From positions 5,126-69,125 of the forward strand of contig JBEBXK010000017.1 in assembly GCA_040391605.1 (NCBI GenBank): a stretch of DNA of 64,000 bases, written 5' to 3'. Positions within the stretch are counted from its first letter, which is position 1. Each line of letters begins with the position of its first letter. Positions 1-8,116 of the stretch are shown in pieces. The notes beneath the pieces are model-generated. The model was not told the DNA's origin and made no database searches. It saw only the letters and a list, made by a program, of their open reading frames with translations. The position numbers and the translations under genes are program-made. Source of the DNA: Vulgatibacter incomptus_A. Its GTDB lineage: Bacteria; Myxococcota; Myxococcia; Myxococcales; Vulgatibacteraceae.

Positions 1-171
1 GACGGCCCCCATACCGCCTTGCCCCAGCTTGCGGATGATCCTGTAGCGCCCGGAGATGATCTTCCCCAGCAGCGGGTCCTGGGCCGCGTGGGTGAGGAGC
101 GTGTCGCCGCAGAGGTGGCAGGCCAACCCCTGATAGGACGCGCCGCAGCGCTGACACACCGAGCGAGACAA
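1..171 (-). CDS. Ser/Thr protein kinase, N-terminal fragment
   Basis: The fragment covers the N-terminus of a Hanks-type kinase; the rest lies outside the window. It begins with a small zinc-ribbon-like segment (CQRCG, then CHLCGD) and runs into the first kinase strand and glycine-rich loop, RIIRKLGQGGMGAV. This loop binds the phosphates of ATP in kinases of the PknB type. A TTG start at 171 is chosen because GGAGGT lies ten bases upstream; GTG at 159 is possible. It follows the TPR gene by only a few bases on the same strand, which suggests co-transcription. Substrate and activating signal cannot be read from this part. Confidence 0.8.
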   Translation of the reverse strand, partial: MSRSVCQRCGASYQGLACHLCGDTLLTHAAQDPLLGKIISGRYRIIRKLGQGGMGAV

Positions 172-179
172 GACGAGAC

Positions 180-1226
180 CTACCTCCGCTCGGGGTAGCG
201 GCTGGAGAAGAGCACCCGCTCGATCTCGGCGGCGCCCCCCTCCTTGGAGAGCCGCATCGTCTGGATCGCGCCGAGGACGGTGGTGCGCGGATCGTCGGGG
301 AGATCGCGGCGCAGCGCCGCCAGCGCGCCGTCCACGTCGCCGCGGCGGTAGATCGCCAGGGCGCGGAAGAATTTGTACTCGGCCTGGGCGGGGTCGGCCA
401 TCACCGCCTCCGCGAAGTGCTCGACGGCCTGCACGGCGGCCGCCGTGGCCTCTGCCGTCAGCTCCCGCCTGCGGGTCGTCACCGACTCGGCGGCGATCTT
501 CTTCGCGGCGGCGATCTCGAGCTCCGCCCTGCCGGCGAGGAAGGAGGCCTTCGCCTTGCGCGCCTTCGGCTCGGGACCCACGTCCGCCGCCAGGTCGAAG
601 AGATCCCTGCCGTCCACGAGCTGCTGGGCCGCCACCTGCTCGTGGGAGAGCGCTCGGGCGTGGATGGCGTCGGCGGCCCGCAGGGCCTCGGCGTGGAGCT
701 TGTCGGCGAGCTCGGAGAGATCCGTCGAGAGGTAGCCCTTGCTTACGAGCGCGCGCAGCGCCGCAGCGGCGCCATCCTCGCCGAGGACCTGCTGCTGCTC
801 CAGGGCGGCGTAGAACGCAGCCTTGAGCTCGACGTACTGCCTGGGAAGATCGTCCGTCTTCCGGCTGCTGGCGAGCTGCCTCTCACAGAGAGTGAGTTCT
901 CCCTGGGCCTTGTTCCGCTCACTGCCCTCCGGGGCGGACCGCAGATAGGCGCGATAGGCGTTGCAGGCCTCGGCGTGGCGCTTGAGCTGGAGCTGGGCCC
1001 GGGCCAGCGAGAGGTAGGGCGCGAGCTGGCCCGGATTCGCCCGGGTGGCCTGCAGGAAGAGGTCGGCCGCCTGGGCGTACTGCTTCTTGTTGAAGAGCTT
1101 GTTGGCCTCTGCCTGCAGCGCGTCGGCGCTGCCCACCGACGGGCCGACCAGCGGCGCGCCGAGGGCGACGACGGGGAAGGCCAAGGCGACGAAGACTGCG
1201 AGGACGAGCGATCGATCAGTACGCAA
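180..1226 (-). CDS. secreted TPR-repeat protein
   Basis: About 348 residues. A TTG start at 1226 is preferred because GGAGGT sits seven bases upstream and gives a clean signal peptide (basic MRTDR, then a hydrophobic stretch ending near VALGA). Two tetratricopeptide-like repeats follow (about residues 35–100, containing FNKKQYAQAADLF and HAEACNAYRAYL), then a helical Lys/Ala-rich middle and a third TPR-like unit near the C-terminus. TPR proteins are protein-interaction scaffolds. The start overlaps the stop of the upstream PEGA gene by 11 bases, so translation is probably coupled. With the kinase that follows, the three genes look like one envelope-associated unit. No enzymatic motif is seen. 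Confidence 0.75.
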   Translation of the reverse strand: MRTDRSLVLAVFVALAFPVVALGAPLVGPSVGSADALQAEANKLFNKKQYAQAADLFLQATRANPGQLAPYLSLARAQLQLKRHAEACNAYRAYLRSAPEGSERNKAQGELTLCERQLASSRKTDDLPRQYVELKAAFYAALEQQQVLGEDGAAAALRALVSKGYLSTDLSELADKLHAEALRAADAIHARALSHEQVAAQQLVDGRDLFDLAADVGPEPKARKAKASFLAGRAELEIAAAKKIAAESVTTRRRELTAEATAAAVQAVEHFAEAVMADPAQAEYKFFRALAIYRRGDVDGALAALRRDLPDDPRTTVLGAIQTMRLSKEGGAAEIERVLFSSRYPERR

Positions 1227-2844
1227 AGCCGATACCTCCACGGATCTCCTGGGTGCCGGCGGGGCTGCCGGTGAGGGCCCACGAGCGGCCGTAGCCGCCC
1301 TCCACATAGAGACCCGAGATGATGTGAAGCTGAAGCGATCCTGCGACCTCCGCGCCGACACCCCCGAAGGCGTAGCTGTCGTTGTTGCCACGGGCACCGC
1401 TGGCCCAGCCCACCCTGCCGAGGAGGCCGCCCCGCACTCCGAGAGCGAAGCGCCAGACGGCGAGGCGGAGCTGTGGTTGGAAGAGGCGCAAGGTGCCGCC
1501 CTGGATCGTGCCGGCGAACTCGGTCTCCCCGGGGTCGGCGCTCTCGATCACCTTGAACGTCCAGGGATCCTGCGAGCGGAAGTAGGCGGCGCCGACCCAC
1601 GTCATGCCGACGTGACGCCAGAGGGAGCCATACTCCACGCCGAAGCTCTGCACCTTGGCGCTGGAGGGCGAAGGTGCGCTGAGGCCATCCAGCTTCTTCT
1701 TGAAGCTGCCCGTCGACTGAGCGCCGAAGCCCTTATCGGTCAAGGAGACGTCATCGTAGACGAAGGCCACGTAGCCGCCCTTGGAGTAGATGCTCTCCTG
1801 CGCCTTGGACATGGCCTGGGTGAAAGACTCCCAGCCGGTGGGCTCCAGGGCCTGATCCACCTTCGCGATGCCGTCGGGCTTCACCTCCACCAGGGTCTCG
1901 AAGGGCTCGTAGCCGCTGCGGACCAGCCGCACCCGATGCTGGCCCGGGGTCGTGCCCAGATCCACCTCGTCTTTGCCGACCTCCTCGCCGTCGACGAGGA
2001 TCGTCGCGCCGGCGGAGATCACCTGCAGCCTGCCGGGGAGCTTCTCGAGGGTGGGCGCGAAGTGGAGGCGCCCCCGCACCGGCACCACCTGCGAATGCTC
2101 GAAGGGCGCGTGGAAGGGGAGCTCGAGGCGGATGGTCCTCTCGCCGGGGAGCACCTGGGTCGACAGCGGCGTGACGCCGGCCTTCTCGCCGTCGACCAGG
2201 ACGGTGGCGCCCGGCGGATCCGAGGTGAGCTCCACCGCGGCCGCCAGCGGTGCCACCCGGACGATGGCGCCCAGGAGGGCGTTCTCCAGGTTGGAGTGAT
2301 CGCTCTCGGCGGTCGCCGCTTCGAAGACCCCGGGCTGGAAGCTCGCCACGCGGAAGCGGTAGCCGCTGCCCTCCTGGCCGACCTTGATCAGGACCACACG
2401 GCCCACGCCGAAGCTCGAGACCAGGGCCCCGATCGGATCGTCGCAGCGGGTCGCGCCGAAGATGCACTCGAGGGCCGCCTCCGAGCCGCTCAGCGCCTGG
2501 GCCAGCTCCCGCTTGCCCACGATCTCGCTGGAGCGGGCGTCCTCCGGGAGGAGGCGGGCGATCGCGTTCTCGGTGCGGGGAACCAGGAGCTCCTGGCCGG
2601 GGTAGAGCGGCTGGACCAGCCAGAGGGTCTTGGCCGGTGCGGCGTCGATCTCCGCGATGCGGGGGGCCTGCACATCGGCATCGGCATCGGCCGACCTGGC
2701 CGGAGCTGGGGCTTCAGCTCCTGCCGGCGCGGGGGCTGGCGCCTGGGCGAGGGAGATCGGGGAGGCCACAGGGAGTGGCGCCTCGGCGGGAGCGGGGGAC
2801 GCCGCGGCGACCAGGTACATCGCGGTCAGAGCGGGAGCGAGCAT
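1216..2844 (-). CDS. PEGA-domain envelope protein with possible C-terminal beta-barrel
   Basis: About 542 residues. ATG at 2844 is preferred over longer starts because GAGGT lies just upstream and it gives a signal peptide followed by a Pro/Ala-rich linker. The middle contains two PEGA-type repeats: AVELTSDPPGATVLVDGE with PGERTIRLELP, and LQVISAGATILVDGEEVG with PGQHRVRLVRSGYEPF. PEGA domains are beta folds common in myxobacterial surface proteins. The last 180 residues alternate polar and aromatic or glycine residues and end in an aromatic residue (GGIGFAY), as outer-membrane barrels do. The gene is first in a unit with the TPR and kinase genes. The role is inferred only as envelope-associated. 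Confidence 0.75.
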   Translation of the reverse strand: MLAPALTAMYLVAAASPAPAEAPLPVASPISLAQAPAPAPAGAEAPAPARSADADADVQAPRIAEIDAAPAKTLWLVQPLYPGQELLVPRTENAIARLLPEDARSSEIVGKRELAQALSGSEAALECIFGATRCDDPIGALVSSFGVGRVVLIKVGQEGSGYRFRVASFQPGVFEAATAESDHSNLENALLGAIVRVAPLAAAVELTSDPPGATVLVDGEKAGVTPLSTQVLPGERTIRLELPFHAPFEHSQVVPVRGRLHFAPTLEKLPGRLQVISAGATILVDGEEVGKDEVDLGTTPGQHRVRLVRSGYEPFETLVEVKPDGIAKVDQALEPTGWESFTQAMSKAQESIYSKGGYVAFVYDDVSLTDKGFGAQSTGSFKKKLDGLSAPSPSSAKVQSFGVEYGSLWRHVGMTWVGAAYFRSQDPWTFKVIESADPGETEFAGTIQGGTLRLFQPQLRLAVWRFALGVRGGLLGRVGWASGARGNNDSYAFGGVGAEVAGSLQLHIISGLYVEGGYGRSWALTGSPAGTQEIRGGIGFAY

Positions 2845-3044
2845 GGGTTTCGACCTCGCGGGAAGATGCGCTGTACTCGACACTCGCCGCCAGGAGCGGC
2901 GACGGGGCCAGACGAGCGGAAGCGCATCTATACCCCGGTCCGGGTGTGACGTCGATTTTCGGAGAGTCACTTCTGCCCTTCCCTGCCCCTGTCGAGGAAG
3001 ACACGTGTGCGGCGCGTGCCTACCTTCCCGTACGAGGGGATGCC

Positions 3045-4100
3045 ATGGAAGAGATGGAGAGGAACGAGGGGCCGAAGGACGAGGCCGAGCCCACGCGCGA
3101 CCTCCTGGGTGAGGCCGGAGACAGAGAGGATCCCATCGGCGAGATCGGCATGGCTCCGCCGATCGGAGCGCTGACCGGCAATACCATCCGGAGCACCGTG
3201 GCGCCGGCGGGCAACGCCGCCGCCGGCCTCCTGGGCAACGCGGTACAAGGCAGCCGGGAGCGCCTCGTCCCGGACGAGACCTCGGCGCGTGCGCCGCGCC
3301 TGGTGGAGCTCCCGCCTCCAGCCCCGGCCCGCTCCGACGAGGGCGCGGTCTCCCGGGGACTGCGCCTCCTCATCGACTCGAACCGCCGGGCCTCCCACCG
3401 CCTCAACCTCCTCTGCGCCGCGCGCTACGGCAGGGTCGACGGCAGCAGCCAATTCCCGATCCATCTACAGCGGCTCCTCCGGCCCGGGCTGCGGATCGTC
3501 GACCTCGGCGGCGGCAAGCACCCCGCGGTCTCCCCTCGCTGGAGGCGTCACTTCGGGGTCCATGTGGTGGGCGTCGACATCTCCGCCGAGGAGCTCGCGC
3601 TCGCCCCGCCCGACGCCTACGACGAGGCGGTCGTCGCCGACGCCATGAGCTTCGTCCGGGAGGGCGGCGCCGATCTGGTCATCGCCCAGGCGCTCACCGA
3701 GCACGTGCGCGACACCGAGGCGATGTGGCGCAGCGTGTACGCGACGCTGGTTCCCGGCGGGAGGACCCTGCACTTCGTCCCCAACGGACGCGCCCTCTTC
3801 GCAAGGCTCAATCGCCTCCTCCCCGAGGAGGTCAAGCGCACCCTCCTCCATCGGATCTACCCGGAGTCCCGCGCACATCTCGGTTTCAAGGCGTACTACG
3901 ACAAGTGCAGCCCCTCCGAGACCCGGGCGATCCTGCGCGCCGTCGGCTTCCGCAAGATCCAGATCCACACCTTCTATAGCTCCAACTACTTCACCTTCCT
4001 CTGGCCTGCCCACGTGGCCAACGTCGCCCTCCAGCTCCTGGCCCAGATCACCGAGGCAGAAGATCGCTGCGAGAGCTTCATCGTCGAGGCGGTGAAGTAA
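3045..4100 (+). CDS. class I SAM-dependent methyltransferase
   Basis: About 351 residues from ATG 3045, preceded by GAGGGGA. The SAM-binding glycine motif appears as RIVDLGGGKHP, followed by an acidic strand end VVGVDIS and a motif-IV-like segment GGADLVIAQALTEHV. This is the Rossmann layout of class I methyltransferases. The first 100 or so residues are low-complexity (Pro/Ala/Gly/Glu-rich) and probably disordered. The C-terminal half (FYSSNYFTFLWPAHVANVALQ) is hydrophobic and may touch the membrane. It diverges from the PEGA gene across about 200 bases. The substrate is unknown. Confidence 0.8.
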   Translation: MEEMERNEGPKDEAEPTRDLLGEAGDREDPIGEIGMAPPIGALTGNTIRSTVAPAGNAAAGLLGNAVQGSRERLVPDETSARAPRLVELPPPAPARSDEGAVSRGLRLLIDSNRRASHRLNLLCAARYGRVDGSSQFPIHLQRLLRPGLRIVDLGGGKHPAVSPRWRRHFGVHVVGVDISAEELALAPPDAYDEAVVADAMSFVREGGADLVIAQALTEHVRDTEAMWRSVYATLVPGGRTLHFVPNGRALFARLNRLLPEEVKRTLLHRIYPESRAHLGFKAYYDKCSPSETRAILRAVGFRKIQIHTFYSSNYFTFLWPAHVANVALQLLAQITEAEDRCESFIVEAVK

Positions 4101-4166
4101 ACGGCTCGTCGAGCTGCCCTTCGGCGCGCTCGTCCAGCCATCGGGCGATCGCAGCCGGGCCGCGCA

Positions 4167-7004
4167 TCAGCCGGTGTTGCGAAGGCCGGCCGCGATGCCG
4201 TTCAGGGTGAGCAGCAGCGGGCGATCGCAGCCCTCCACCCCGCTGCGCTTGCGGCGCATCAGCTCCACCTGCAGGAAGGACATCGGATCCACGTAGGGGT
4301 TGCGCAGGGCGATCGAGCGCTGCAGCGGCAGGTTTCCATCCAGCAGCCTCTCACTATGAGTAATGCGCTTCACCCAGCGCCTGGTGCGCCGATGCTCGGC
4401 CTCGATCAGGGGCCAGATCGCGGCCCGCGCCTCGTCGGAGGCCAGCGCCGCGTAGCGGGCCGCGATCGCCACGTCGCTCTTGGCCAGCACCATCTCCACC
4501 TTGCCGATCACCGTGCGGAAGAAGGGCCAGTCGAGGTAGAGCTGCCGCAGGATCGCCTCCCCACCGGCGACCCGCCTGGCGTAATGATCCAGCGCGCTGC
4601 CCACCCCGTACCAGCCCGGGAGGATCGAGCGGTTCTGGGTCCAGGAGAAGACCCAGGGGATCGCCCGCAGGGCCTCGAGACCTCCGGCGCTCCGCTTGGT
4701 CGGACGGGAGCCGATCGGCAGCCGCCCGATCTCATCCAGCGGCGTCGCCGCTCGGAAGAACTCCAGGAAGCGCGGCGCCCCCACCAGCTCGCGAAAGGCC
4801 CGCTCGCCCACCAGGGCCAGCTCGTCGAGGATCGCCACGAAGCGGGCCTCGTCCGCCGCCGAGGTCTTGCGGGGCATCTCCCGGACCGAGGCGGGGTGCG
4901 CTCCCGATCGATCCGGCGATTGCAGGAGGTAGAGCGGCTCCTCCTCCGCTCCCAGGGTATGGAGCAAGGCGCCCCCAACGATCAGCTCCAGCGAGCGCTG
5001 GGCGAGCTGGGGCCTGGCATATTTATGATCGAGGGCCTCCCCCTGCTCGGTGGCCTTGTAGCGACCGGCGATACTCCCTGGCGGCAAGGCCAGAATCGCC
5101 TGCTGCGCCGGACCGCCGCCCCGGGCCACCGACTCACCCCGGCCGTGGAAGATCCGCAGGGGCAGCCCCGCCTCCGCCGCCACCTTCGGGAGCGCCACCT
5201 GCGCCCGGCGCAGCGCCGCCGTCGCCGCCAGCAGGCCCACCTCCTTTCCCGAGTCGCTGTAGCCGATCATCACCTCCTGCTGTCCCCTGCACGCCACGTG
5301 GCGTCGGTAGACCGGATCCGCGAAGAGCTCCCGCAGGATCGTCGGCGCGTCGTCGAGCGCCTCCAGGGTCTCGAAGAGCGGCACGATGTCGACCCGGGCG
5401 CATTCCCGCTCCGCGTCCCAGAGCCCGGACTTCCTGGCGCAGTAAAGCACCGCCCGGATGTCGTCGGTGCTCTTCGTCATCGAGAGGACCACCGTGCGGC
5501 AGGCCCGCTCGCCGCCGCGCTTCTGGGCCGCCGCGATCTTCTCCAGCGCCGAGAGGAAGCGATCCGCCGCCGGCGTCCGCTCCCCCTCCCCCTTCAGCCA
5601 CTTCTCTGCGTCGCGAACATTCGTCGCCAGCCCCCGCAGCTCCAACTCCAGCAGGTGAAAGCCCACCGCTCGGGTCTTGGCGATGAGCGCGCGGACCAGG
5701 CGCTCGCCCGCGTGCCCCGCGTTGGCCCGTTGGAGGGAGTCCGCGAGGAGCTCGAGATCGCCGAGGAGCTCCTCCGGCTGCAGGTAGGGATGGGCCAGCG
5801 CTTCGACATGGCCCCCAGGCGGCTCGGGCGAGATCCCCGCGCCGTGGAGCGCAACCGCGGCCACGAAAGGGGCCTCCACCTGCTCCGAAGCCTGGGCAGC
5901 GAGGGTCGCCGAACGCTGCGCCTCCACCTGGGCAAGGTTCGCCGCCAGCCGCGCCTCCACGAAGCGGAGCTTGCGCCGCCAGGGCTCGCCCTCCGCCCGC
6001 GGGCCGTAGTGCGCTGCGATCCCTGGCATCCTCGCCTCGTCGGCGGCGATCGACTCCAGGAGCGCGGCGGAGGTCTCCACGTAGCGCTCCGACTGCGAGA
6101 GCACCCCACCCAGCCGCCGCACCTCCTCCAGCAGCAGCCGCATCGCCCTTCCGTGATAGACGCGGATCGCGTCCTCCAGCACCTCGGCGGTCACCAGCGG
6201 GTTGCCGTCCATGTCACCGCCCACCCAGGAGTGGAGGCGCAGCGGCGACGGCTCCATCCCCAGCGGCTCGCCGTAGGCCGCCTCGAAGGCGCGGGCCAGC
6301 GCCCGGGGGATCTCCGGGAGCCGATCCCAGAGCACCTCCTCCGCGTACCACAAGACGTTCTTCACCTCGTCACCAACGGTAGGCCTGTCGCGGCGGACCT
6401 CGTCGGTCTGCCACAACGCGGTCACCTCCTCGCGCAGCCTGATCCACGAATCCAGATCCTCCTCCGGGGTGAGCTCGCAGCGATCGCGGGTCTCGAGTTC
6501 GTCCGCCATCCGATCGAGCTTCTCCAGCAGCGTATGCCGCGCCGCCTGGGTCGGATGGGCGGTGAGGGTCAGGGTGACCTCCAGCGAAGCGATGGCCGCC
6601 CTCGCCTCCGCCGCCGGGATCCCCGCGCGCTGGGACTCCAGCAGGATCGCCGCGAGGGAGCCACGTTGGGGCGGCGCTTCCAGATCGGCGGCGTGGGCCC
6701 GGGAGCGGCGGATCCGATGGTGCTGTTCCGCCAGGTTCACGAGCTGGAAGTAGGTGGCGAAGGCCCGGATCATCTGCTCCGCGTCCTCGGTGGGGAGCCC
6801 CGCCAGGAGCCGGGAGAGCTCCTGATCCGCTCCCGCCCGAAGCGCTCTGGGGCCCCGCCGCCGCGCGATGGCCAGGCGGCGCACCCGCTCTTCCAACTCG
6901 AAGATCGGCTGGCCCTCCTGCTCCACCAGGACGTCCCCCAACAGCGCCCCCAGCTCCCGCACCTCTCTCCGCAGGGGTCGATCGATCTTCCGCTTGCGTG
7001 TCAT
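4167..7004 (-). CDS. ppc: phosphoenolpyruvate carboxylase
   Basis: About 945 residues. The enzyme carboxylates PEP with bicarbonate to oxaloacetate and so refills the TCA cycle. Family landmarks in order are LTAHPTQ (usually TAHPTE; the last residue differs), GGDMDGNP, the mobile loop region MIGYSDSGKEVGLLAA, the catalytic FHGRGESVARGGGP, WVFSWTQNRSILPGWYG, and the C-terminal NTG that closes nearly all PEP carboxylases. The start at 7004 (MTRKRK) gives the normal N-terminus; a longer open frame upstream is not needed. The SDSGKEVG and HPTQ variants differ from the E. coli forms. The long open frame on the opposite strand is a GC-driven shadow. Confidence 0.95.
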   Translation of the reverse strand: MTRKRKIDRPLRREVRELGALLGDVLVEQEGQPIFELEERVRRLAIARRRGPRALRAGADQELSRLLAGLPTEDAEQMIRAFATYFQLVNLAEQHHRIRRSRAHAADLEAPPQRGSLAAILLESQRAGIPAAEARAAIASLEVTLTLTAHPTQAARHTLLEKLDRMADELETRDRCELTPEEDLDSWIRLREEVTALWQTDEVRRDRPTVGDEVKNVLWYAEEVLWDRLPEIPRALARAFEAAYGEPLGMEPSPLRLHSWVGGDMDGNPLVTAEVLEDAIRVYHGRAMRLLLEEVRRLGGVLSQSERYVETSAALLESIAADEARMPGIAAHYGPRAEGEPWRRKLRFVEARLAANLAQVEAQRSATLAAQASEQVEAPFVAAVALHGAGISPEPPGGHVEALAHPYLQPEELLGDLELLADSLQRANAGHAGERLVRALIAKTRAVGFHLLELELRGLATNVRDAEKWLKGEGERTPAADRFLSALEKIAAAQKRGGERACRTVVLSMTKSTDDIRAVLYCARKSGLWDAERECARVDIVPLFETLEALDDAPTILRELFADPVYRRHVACRGQQEVMIGYSDSGKEVGLLAATAALRRAQVALPKVAAEAGLPLRIFHGRGESVARGGGPAQQAILALPPGSIAGRYKATEQGEALDHKYARPQLAQRSLELIVGGALLHTLGAEEEPLYLLQSPDRSGAHPASVREMPRKTSAADEARFVAILDELALVGERAFRELVGAPRFLEFFRAATPLDEIGRLPIGSRPTKRSAGGLEALRAIPWVFSWTQNRSILPGWYGVGSALDHYARRVAGGEAILRQLYLDWPFFRTVIGKVEMVLAKSDVAIAARYAALASDEARAAIWPLIEAEHRRTRRWVKRITHSERLLDGNLPLQRSIALRNPYVDPMSFLQVELMRRKRSGVEGCDRPLLLTLNGIAAGLRNTG

Positions 7005-7188
7005 GGGTCGAGACGCTACCACCCCGCTGTTGCATCCGGAGTGTGGCGACCGCCCTTGCTCCGGCCCATTGCTCACCACTCGACGATCTCCCTTGGCTGT
7101 CTTTCGGCTCGCCTCTCGCGGCTGTCGGTGGCCGGGCGCGTCGAGGTTGAATAGCGATGGCGCGACGTCGTCCCGGGAAGTTGTGAAG

Positions 7189-7746
7189 ATGCTCGTCGGA
7201 GAGGATCAGACAAAGGCTGACGTTAGAGGGCACGCCCCTTCCGCTCCTCCTGCGCCTGCCGATCCCCCGCCGCGAAAGGGCCGCGCCTTGTTGGAATGGT
7301 TTGGTGTCGACGTAACGGCCGGCGCCCTCGCACTCGATCCCACCCGCACCTGCCTCGACGCCGGCTGCAGCCGCCGCGCGCTGCTCGGCGAATTGGTCTG
7401 CCCGGTACACCTCGGCCTCGCCACCTCGGCCGAGATGCCCGACCACCGCGCCTTCGCCGCCCACCGGGGCGAGCGACTGGGTCGGTCGATCCTCCTCGCC
7501 GTCCTCCTCGCCCTGGGGGGCGCGGGCCTCGGCATCGCCGTCGGCGATCTGCGCTTCGGCTGGCTCGGCGGCGTGGCCTCGGCGGCGGTCGTGGCGGGAT
7601 CCGCCTCCCGCGAGCTCCACCTGCGGCGGCTGGCCTCCATGCTGGGCATGCTCGCGTTCTTCGCAGCCACCGTCCTAGTGGTCTCCGGCCTCCTGGTGGC
7701 GACCATCGCCGCCCTCCCCTGGCTCGTCGGCAAGCTGCTGAGCTGA
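7189..7746 (+). CDS. small membrane protein with a Cys-rich N-terminal segment
   Basis: About 185 residues from ATG 7189. The N-terminal part is Pro-rich, then carries a Cys pattern (TCLDAGCSRRAL, VCPVH) that could bind a metal like a short B-box-style ribbon. Two to three hydrophobic segments follow (SILLAVLLALGGAGLGIAVG, GGVASAAVVAG, and MLAFFAATVLVVSGLLVATIAALPWL), so it should be an inner-membrane protein with a cytoplasmic N-terminal domain. It diverges from ppc. No family is recognised and the ribosome-binding site is weak. Confidence 0.6.
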   Translation: MLVGEDQTKADVRGHAPSAPPAPADPPPRKGRALLEWFGVDVTAGALALDPTRTCLDAGCSRRALLGELVCPVHLGLATSAEMPDHRAFAAHRGERLGRSILLAVLLALGGAGLGIAVGDLRFGWLGGVASAAVVAGSASRELHLRRLASMLGMLAFFAATVLVVSGLLVATIAALPWLVGKLLS

Positions 7747-7786
7747 TCGACCCCGCTCGGCCGATCGTTCGGCGTTGGTGAGCGCG

Positions 7787-8030
7787 CCGCAGATCTCCAT
7801 CGCCCCATTCGACCGGCCTGTGATCGTCCGCCAGGCTGTTCGATCGATCCTCTCAGCCGATCGCTCTGTCTCGAGGAGCGCTCCGCAGGTCGCCATCGCC
7901 TCATTCGGCAAGCCTGTGATCGCCCGCCAGGCTGAGCCGATCGCTCTGTCTCGAGGAATGCTCCGCAGGTCGCCAACGCCCCATTCGGCAAACCTGTGAT
8001 CGCCCGCCAGGCTGAGCCGATCGCCCGCAC
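7787..8030. repeat. three degenerate CGATCG-rich repeats
   Basis: This 370-base gap between the membrane protein and the GH15 gene holds three diverged direct copies of an element beginning near CCGCAGGTCGCC and containing CCTGTGATCG and CGCCAGGCT. The second and third copies start exactly 80 bases apart (7883 and 7963). The first starts at 7787 and is 96 bases before the second because of a short insertion. The copies are rich in CGATCG. No gene is supported in the gap. Confidence 0.7.
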
Positions 8031-8116
8031 GGGTGGTGGCTCGCCCTGGACGCCGCTCCGGAGGATGCCTCCCGGCCCGGCGATGCGAACCCTCCCCCAG
8101 GGAGGTACGTCCGTCC

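Noticed and set aside
4356..7154. 932-codon open frame opposite PEP carboxylase
   Set aside because: Composition is Arg/Leu/Gln-rich without any domain, it is fully antisense to ppc, and it arises from third-position GC bias.
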